Below are positions 31,818-34,897 of a stretch of DNA of 34,897 nt, piece by piece (within the stretch, counting starts at the first letter, position 1; every line of letters starts with the position of its first letter). Source of the DNA: an uncultured Bacilli bacterium (GTDB lineage: Bacteria > Bacillota_I > Bacilli_A > RFN20 > CAG-826); NCBI GenBank assembly GCA_944372115.1, contig CALVYH010000002.1, positions 1-34,897 of the forward strand, written 5' to 3'. Made by a program: the position numbers and the translations under genes. The notes under the pieces were generated by a model. It worked only from the letters and a program-made list of their open reading frames with translations. It had not been told where the DNA came from and made no database searches.

Positions 31818-31845
31818 TTGACTAGTAGAAATAATAGTTTAATAT
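31818..31845 (+). promoter_or_regulatory. Promoter of the psuK-like gene
   Basis: TTGACT (31818-31823) and TAATAT (31840-31845) with a 16-base spacer fit a housekeeping sigma promoter. The leader to the ATG at 31918 is about 65 bases and holds two purine-rich stretches (AAAAGGAG ending at 31890, and AAGGGGAAG at 31899-31907). The second is the usable ribosome binding site. Confidence 0.65.
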
Positions 31846-31917
31846 TTTAATTAATTTTTATTATTAAAAAGTTATTTTTAAAAAAAGGAGAATAACTTAA
31901 GGGGAAGAAATATTATT

Positions 31918-32817
31918 ATGCTATTTTCTAATTATAAACTTATATTAATTGGTGGTTCAAATATTGATTTTATTGCAACAAGCTTAAAACCATTAATTAA
32001 TGGAACATCAAATATTGGTAAATTAAAAATTTCTTTTGGTGGAGTTATGAAAAACGTTGCTTATGATCTAGCAATTTTAAATGACGACTTTTTATTTTTT
32101 ACAGCAATTGGAAACGATTTATATGGAAAAAGATTAAAAGAAGATTTAAAAGAATCATCAATTAATTATATTTCTCCAAAATCAAATAGAATTTCTTCAA
32201 CCTATTTAGCAATTAATAATGAAAAAAATGATTTATATGTAAGTGTTTGTGATAATCAAATAATTGATTGTATTTCACCATTTTTCCTTTCTAAATATCA
32301 AAAGATATTAAAAAATAGTGACTATATTTGTATTGATGCAAATATTAGTGAAGAAACTATTAAATATATTTTTAATAATTATAGTGATAAAAAAATTATG
32401 GTTGAAGGAGTTTCTATTCCTAAAATTATAAAATTTAAAAATTATTTAGATAAAATTTATTTGTTAAAATGTAATATTGGTGAAGCTAAAGCTTTATTTT
32501 CTGAAAATGTTAAAGAAGAAAATATAGCTGAAAAATTAATTGAAAAAGGGGTAAATCATTTTATTATTTCCAACAAAGACAAAGATGTTATCGGATATAA
32601 TGGTTCTCACGTGGAAACTTTCCATGTTGATAAGGTAGATAATATCGTTAATTCAAATGGAGCTGGCGATGCTTTATTTGCTGGTTTTGTTCATGAATAC
32701 ATTAGAAATGAAGATTTTGAAGAGGCTGTTAGGTTTGGTATCAAATTATCATCTTATATTCTTCAAAGTGATGAGTCATATTCACTAGATTCCAAAGAAT
32801 TAGTTTTAAAAAAATAA
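31918..32817 (+). CDS. psuK: PfkB-family kinase, probable pseudouridine kinase
   Basis: 299 residues, a ribokinase-fold (PfkB) kinase. The N-terminus LILIGGSNIDFIATS, the FGGVMKNVAYDLAIL glycine motif (substrate site) and the C-terminal signature NSNGAGDALFAGFVHEYI, with catalytic Asp251, are all present. The opening GGSNIDF and the GKLKISFGGVMKNVA stretch resemble YeiC/PsuK pseudouridine kinases. With psuG 2 kb upstream, a role in phosphorylating pseudouridine to pseudouridine 5'-phosphate is likely. Other PfkB substrates remain possible. It has its own promoter and a strong ribosome binding site and reads towards the S6 operon; no terminator is evident after it. Confidence 0.8.
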   Translation: MLFSNYKLILIGGSNIDFIATSLKPLINGTSNIGKLKISFGGVMKNVAYDLAILNDDFLFFTAIGNDLYGKRLKEDLKESSINYISPKSNRISSTYLAINNEKNDLYVSVCDNQIIDCISPFFLSKYQKILKNSDYICIDANISEETIKYIFNNYSDKKIMVEGVSIPKIIKFKNYLDKIYLLKCNIGEAKALFSENVKEENIAEKLIEKGVNHFIISNKDKDVIGYNGSHVETFHVDKVDNIVNSNGAGDALFAGFVHEYIRNEDFEEAVRFGIKLSSYILQSDESYSLDSKELVLKK

Positions 32818-32910
32818 AAATTTTTAAGCATAAATTTTTGACTTTTAGCATTCTTGTATAGTGAAGAGGATAAAAATTCTTTACTTTAAAGGGCTATTCT
32901 TATATACTTA

Positions 32911-32939
32911 TTGAGCACTTTTATATAGTTTACTATATA
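32911..32939 (+). promoter_or_regulatory. Promoter of the S6 (rpsF) operon
   Basis: TTGAGC (32911-32916) and TATATA (32934-32939) have the ideal 17-base spacer. Transcription would start near 32946 and give a leader of about 57 bases that contains the hairpin at 32950-32979. Confidence 0.65.
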
Positions 32940-32949
32940 GGGTCGCTTC

Positions 32950-32979
32950 TCTGTTTGTTTGAAAAATCAACAAGCCAGA
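32950..32979 (+). promoter_or_regulatory. Leader hairpin of the S6 operon, possible S6:S18 binding site
   Basis: TCTG (32950-32953) pairs with CAGA (32976-32979). After an internal loop, TTGTT (32955-32959) pairs with AACAA (32969-32973), a bulged T follows, and GA/TC closes a four-A loop. A bulged stem with a GCC-rich asymmetric loop in front of rpsF recalls the known S6:S18 autoregulatory leader of many bacteria. I cannot confirm the motif by eye. Confidence 0.4.
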
Positions 32980-33002
32980 TGTCCAAAGGGAGGTATAAAG
33001 AT

Positions 33003-33290
33003 ATGAAAAAGTACGAAATCATGTACATTCTCAAATCAACCCTTGAAGAAGCTGATAGAAAAGCTGAAATCGAAAAATTAGCAAAATTATTAACAAATAA
33101 TGGTGCTAAGGTTACAAAAACCAACGAATGGGGCGCAAGAGACCTTGCTTATGAAATTAAAAAAGAAAAGAAAGGTTGCTATGTTGTCTTAAAGGTTGAA
33201 GCTGAACCAGCTGCATTAAAGGAATTTGATCGTCTCACAAAGATTGATAGCAATGTATTAAGATTCTTAATCACTGTCGATCACGAATAA
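33003..33290 (+). CDS. rpsF: Ribosomal protein bS6
   Basis: 95 residues, the usual length. KKYEIMYILKSTLEEADR at the N-terminus and TNEWGARDLAYEIKKEKKGCYV in the middle are diagnostic of S6. The ATG at 33003 is chosen because GGGAGGT (32988-32994) precedes it; a longer frame back to 32955 would run through the binding site and the leader hairpin. S6 binds S18 on the platform of the 30S subunit, and the two genes flank ssb here, as in most Firmicutes. Confidence 0.97.
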   Translation: MKKYEIMYILKSTLEEADRKAEIEKLAKLLTNNGAKVTKTNEWGARDLAYEIKKEKKGCYVVLKVEAEPAALKEFDRLTKIDSNVLRFLITVDHE

Positions 33291-33307
33291 AAAGGAGATA
33301 GAAAAAA

Positions 33308-33769
33308 ATGATTAATCGTGTAGTTTTAGTAGGTCGTATCACAAGAGAATTAGAAATTAGAAGGAGTACTTCGGGAGTTGCAATTTTGCCTTTCACTCTT
33401 GCAATTGATTCAGTAAGAAAAGATCCTCAAGGTAATAGAATGACTAATTTTATTCCATGTAGGGCATTAGGAAATATTGCTGAAACAATTGAAAAATATT
33501 GCACAAAAGGCAGTTTAATTGCTGTTGAAGGTTATATTGAATCTTCAAGATATGAAAGAAGAGATGGAACAAGTGCATCATCGCTTGATGTATTTGTACA
33601 AGCTATGACTCTTTGTGATAACCGTAAAAATACACAAAGGAATAGTGAAGATTCAATCAGTCAATTAAACGGAAATACATCTGGATATGAACCAGATACA
33701 ACTGAGAATGAAACTGATAATACAGATTATTCTCAAATGGATTTAGCTGATGATGATCTTCCATTCTAA
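33308..33769 (+). CDS. ssb: Single-stranded DNA-binding protein
   Basis: 153 residues. The N-terminal OB fold (1-110) opens with MINRVVLVGRITRELEIRR and includes FIPCRALGNIAETIEKYCTKGSLIAVEGYI. A Ser/Asn/Thr-rich flexible linker ends in the acidic partner-binding tip DDDLPF. It coats single-stranded DNA in replication and repair. AAAAGGAG stands before the ATG, 17 bases after rpsF. Its place between rpsF and rpsR is the classic Firmicutes order. Confidence 0.97.
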   Translation: MINRVVLVGRITRELEIRRSTSGVAILPFTLAIDSVRKDPQGNRMTNFIPCRALGNIAETIEKYCTKGSLIAVEGYIESSRYERRDGTSASSLDVFVQAMTLCDNRKNTQRNSEDSISQLNGNTSGYEPDTTENETDNTDYSQMDLADDDLPF

Positions 33770-33803
33770 AATCTTGTTTACAGATTAAAGAAAGGAGAAG
33801 AGA

Positions 33804-34031
33804 ATGGCATTTATTAAAAAAAGAAGCAAGAAAAAAGTTTGCTACTTTACAAAAAACAAAATCAAATTTATCGATTATAAAGATGTTGATTTATTAAAGA
33901 AATTTATTTCTTCATCTGGTAGAATTTCTCCACGTAGAATTACCGGAACAAGTGCAAAATATCAAAGAGAATTAGCAAGAGCTATTAAAAATGCTCGTTA
34001 TATGGCTCTCTTACCATATATTGAAGACTAA
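33804..34031 (+). CDS. rpsR: Ribosomal protein bS18
   Basis: 75 residues. [25 protein letters not shown] and the C-terminal [18 protein letters not shown] segment are diagnostic of S18. One Cys remains in the N-terminal VCYF region, so no full zinc site is expected. AAAGGAGAAG precedes the ATG. It is the last gene of the operon before an intrinsic terminator. Confidence 0.97.
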   Translation: MAFIKKRSKKKVCYFTKNKIKFIDYKDVDLLKKFISSSGRISPRRITGTSAKYQRELARAIKNARYMALLPYIED

Positions 34032-34058
34032 TTTATTCTTGTATTCATTTTAAAATTG

Positions 34059-34084
34059 AGTCGCTAGAAATAGCGACTTTTTTG
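34059..34084 (+). terminator. Intrinsic terminator after rpsR
   Basis: Perfect 8-bp stem AGTCGCTA (34059-34066) / TAGCGACT (34071-34078) capped by a GAAA tetraloop and followed by a T-run to 34084. It ends the S6 operon and separates it from the next promoter. Confidence 0.93.
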
Positions 34085-34100
34085 CTACTTATTAATTTTA

Positions 34101-34129
34101 TTAATAAAAGAACACATTTAATGTATAAT
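34101..34129 (+). promoter_or_regulatory. Promoter of the gdpP-like gene
   Basis: TTAATA (34101-34106) and consensus TATAAT (34124-34129) with a 17-base spacer. The bases around the -10 box are nearly the same as those in front of folD. The ATG follows 28 bases after the -10 box. Confidence 0.7.
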
Positions 34130-34157
34130 TAAAAAAGTAGGCGCGGAAATTTAAGAT

Positions 34158-34897
34158 ATGAAAAAAGTTTTAAAAGTAATTCAAATAGTCGCTTTATTAT
34201 TAGCTATTTTTGAAATATTAGCGTTTGGTATTTTTATTTCACTTTATGTTATCGATATTTGGAATCTCCAAACACATATGAGTGTTGAAGGGATTGGATA
34301 TTTAACAATCGGTATTGTTTTATTTAACTTAATTGTTTTGGCTTGTTTTGTAATGATAATTAATTATAACAAAACAAAAAACGATTTATCTTTAGAAGAA
34401 ATTGTAGGAAAAGAGATTAATGAAACATTCCTTTTTGGAGAAATTGGTTTTTTAGTTTTTGATAGTGAAAACAAGGTTGTTTGGACTAGCGATATTTTCC
34501 ACATTAGAGGAATAAACGTTATAAACCAAGATGTATTTGAATGGAAGGAAGAATTAAAAGAGTTTTTAAATGAAGATGAATCTTTTGAAAAAACTATTCA
34601 AATAGACGATTACTTTTATCTTGTTAAATTATTAAAAAATCACAATATTTTTCTTTTTAAAGATGTCACTGAATATGAAAATGCTGTCGCTTTATTCCAA
34701 AGAAACTCTTTAGTTCTTGGAATTATTATGATTGATAACTATGCAGAAATCGCTCAAAACAACGAAGATAGCAATGATATTATTCCGCAAATTAAAAACG
34801 CTATTACTCTTTATGCTAAAACTTTCCATTTTGTTATTAGAAGCTTTAAGAGTGATTCTTTCTTTGTTGTTTCAAGAAATGAAGATTTAGAAAGCTT
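34158..34897 (+). CDS. gdpP: GdpP-like cyclic-di-AMP phosphodiesterase, 5' part, cut by the window end
   Basis: 246 codons are open to the window edge with no stop. Two membrane helices (about 7-30 and 45-68) are followed by a PAS-like segment (GEIGFLVFDSENKVVWTSD) and the beginning of a degenerate GGDEF domain (LVLGIIMIDNYAEI). This is the N-terminal architecture of GdpP/YybT. The catalytic DHH/DHHA1 part would lie beyond the window, so the enzyme activity is not seen. Position after rpsR and the usual Firmicutes order (rpsF-ssb-rpsR-gdpP-rplI-dnaB) support the call. A weak GCGGAAA may serve as ribosome binding site. Confidence 0.85.
   Translation, partial: MKKVLKVIQIVALLLAIFEILAFGIFISLYVIDIWNLQTHMSVEGIGYLTIGIVLFNLIVLACFVMIINYNKTKNDLSLEEIVGKEINETFLFGEIGFLVFDSENKVVWTSDIFHIRGINVINQDVFEWKEELKEFLNEDESFEKTIQIDDYFYLVKLLKNHNIFLFKDVTEYENAVALFQRNSLVLGIIMIDNYAEIAQNNEDSNDIIPQIKNAITLYAKTFHFVIRSFKSDSFFVVSRNEDLES

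Noticed and set aside
32838..32862. TTGACT and TATAGT as a promoter before rpsF
   Set aside because: The spacer is only 13 bases; the pair at 32911-32939 has a 17-base spacer and lies closer to the gene.
32955..33002. Longer rpsF frame
   Set aside because: It covers the leader hairpin and the ribosome binding site; S6 starts at the KKYEIM methionine.

Overview
The window is very AT-rich bacterial DNA with compact operons, strong purine-rich ribosome binding sites and intrinsic terminators. It looks like a low-GC Firmicutes/Bacilli genome of the Erysipelotrichales / former-Tenericutes kind (inference). The best anchor is the right end: rpsF-ssb-rpsR followed by the start of a gdpP-type gene, the classic Firmicutes S6 cluster. 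The standard genetic code is used: TGG encodes Trp, no gene is interrupted by TGA, and one gene (the ECF sigma factor) ends in TGA.

Layout. 1-5301: a DUF234-type ATPase with a nuclease-like tail, preceded by a duplicated 15-bp leader; a Gfo/Idh/MocA oxidoreductase; and a fused MacB-like ABC transporter. 5302-5638: a 337-base gap with an out-of-place C-tract and a GC-rich palindrome. 5639-8062: a P-type cation ATPase, apparently leaderless. 8168-22426: one dense plus-strand run of a GPH sugar symporter, a GH13 alpha-1,6-type glucosidase, a GH36 alpha-galactosidase and a GH2 beta-galactosidase. Together these suit import and intracellular breakdown of raffinose-, melibiose-, isomaltose- and lactose-like oligosaccharides. 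They are followed, with no visible terminator, by a 1926-residue DUF4011-type SF1 helicase with a C-terminal nuclease-like domain.

22479-25350 (minus strand): an ECF sigma factor, an overlapping membrane anti-sigma-like protein and a separate lipoprotein. The lipoprotein and the outer part of the anti-sigma-like protein share collinear motifs. The promoters of the sigma gene and the lipoprotein gene share two blocks at identical spacing. This looks like a self-contained envelope-sensing regulon and is the most system-like novelty here.

25558-29899 (plus strand): folD (leaderless TTG start), a ThyX-like protein overlapping it, an M29 aminopeptidase, an acyl-ACP thioesterase and psuG. 30201-32817: guaA, then psuK; the two pseudouridine-catabolism genes therefore flank guaA. 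32911-34897: the S6 operon with its own promoter and a leader hairpin, then a terminator, a new promoter and the truncated gdpP-like gene. I saw no tRNA, rRNA, CRISPR array, insertion sequence or prophage.
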